A stretch of 64,000 nt of DNA from positions 1-64,000 of the forward strand of contig NZ_JBHSHD010000002.1 in assembly GCF_042652785.1 (NCBI RefSeq). The letters are read 5' to 3'. The notes beneath the pieces were generated by a model. It saw nothing but the letters and a program-made list of their open reading frames with translations. It did not search any database and was not told the origin of the DNA. Positions within the stretch are counted from its first letter, which is position 1. Every line of letters starts with the position of its first letter. Of this stretch, positions 63,682 to 64,000 are shown in pieces. The position numbers were made by a program, and so were the translations under genes. Source of the DNA: Dokdonella_A ginsengisoli. Lineage in GTDB: Bacteria; Pseudomonadota; Gammaproteobacteria; Xanthomonadales; Rhodanobacteraceae.

Positions 63682-64000
63682 TCAGTCGAAGCCGTCCTGG
63701 AAGATGACGTCGCCCGAGCTTTCCGACTGGAACCGGTAGACCTTGCCGCCGCCGTCGGCGACATAGAGGTTGCCTTCGTCGTCCTCGCCGAAGCTGTAGG
63801 TGCTCATCGGCGGCGTGTCGGGCAGGACTTCCCAGGTCCACGGCGACACGTCCGCGCCGGCGTCGGCGACGACGTAGATCGCGCCGGAGCACGAGTCGCT
63901 GAACAGGTACTGGCCGCGCAGCGGCTCGATCGGGCCGCGGTAGACGTTGCCGCCGGTGACCGCGCAGCCGACCGAATGCGAGTAGTCGAGCTTCGGCGGC
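63682..64000 (-). CDS. Second sorbosone-dehydrogenase-like propeller, C-terminal part (5' end outside window)
   Basis: About 105 residues of a second, paralogous propeller, cut by the right edge. The visible part (VGCAVTGGNVYRGPIEPLRG, YLFSDSCSGAIYVVADAGAD, YSFGEDDEGNLYVADGGGKV) matches the corresponding stretch of the downstream neighbour (CAVTGGYRFRGPIPALQG, FADSCSSEIFLASADE, FGEDEAGNLYVADTDAGVVY). It lacks the C-terminal repeat of its neighbour and ends directly with GDVIFQDGFD. Tandem duplication is the simplest origin. Confidence 0.8.
   Translation of the reverse strand, partial: PPKLDYSHSVGCAVTGGNVYRGPIEPLRGQYLFSDSCSGAIYVVADAGADVSPWTWEVLPDTPPMSTYSFGEDDEGNLYVADGGGKVYRFQSESSGDVIFQDGFD

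Overview
The window is chromosomal DNA from a GC-rich gammaproteobacterium, most probably of the order Xanthomonadales/Lysobacterales (Rhodanobacteraceae or Lysobacteraceae). The evidence is the gene neighbourhoods (hslV-hslU-DUF971-ubiE, xerC-DUF484-dapF-lptM), an rRNA operon ordered 16S-tRNA-Ala-tRNA-Ile-23S-5S, and small palindromic intergenic repeats of the kind common in xanthomonads. No phage, plasmid, transposase, integron or CRISPR array was seen. Genus assignment is not possible from sequence reading alone.

Layout. 1-1.6 kb: the end of a type II secretion gspB-like gene, a rhomboid protease and a DUF1820 protein. 1.8-6.7 kb (minus): the run gpmI, envC-like, ctp protease, lepB. 6.8-11.2 kb: a repeat-built exported protein, a membrane TPR protein, an M1 aminopeptidase and a LuxR-type regulator without a luxI. 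11.3-19 kb (minus): an APH(6)-like kinase, ubiE, DUF971, an unknown gene, hslU, hslV, xerC, DUF484, dapF, lptM. 19-29 kb: small envelope proteins, a GNAT/RimK-like ATP-grasp pair, a large polytopic membrane protein, a Kef-type antiporter and a DprE1/DprE2-like oxidase-reductase pair. 28.9-32.8 kb (minus): a giant membrane-anchored ankyrin protein and a YcgL protein. 32.8-38.5 kb (minus): a complete rRNA operon with three tandem promoters, followed on the same strand upstream by tyrS.

40-46 kb: an M23 endopeptidase next to anmK, which converges on ampG (all cell-wall turnover), then xthA, pyrE and a DUF4124 protein. 46.3-51.3 kb: membrane-anchored algC, dut, coaBC and radC. 51.3-59.6 kb (minus): an export/outer-membrane block of a Tat-exported DUF1501 protein, a DUF1800 protein, a secreted beta-helix-like protein and a TonB-dependent receptor. 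59.7-64 kb: argS, a SPOR protein, and two tandem paralogues of secreted sorbosone/glucose-dehydrogenase-like beta-propellers, the second cut by the window end.

Most genes are housekeeping. The most unusual signals are: three near-identical promoter cassettes in front of the rRNA operon, each with its own stem-loop; a short IFxxGF(E/D) motif shared by three otherwise different exported proteins; several families of short inverted repeats that run up to start codons and displace the expected Shine-Dalgarno sequence (xthA/pyrE, hslU, DUF1820); a DprE1/DprE2-like pair outside Actinobacteria; and a CoaBC without the usual CoaC cysteine.
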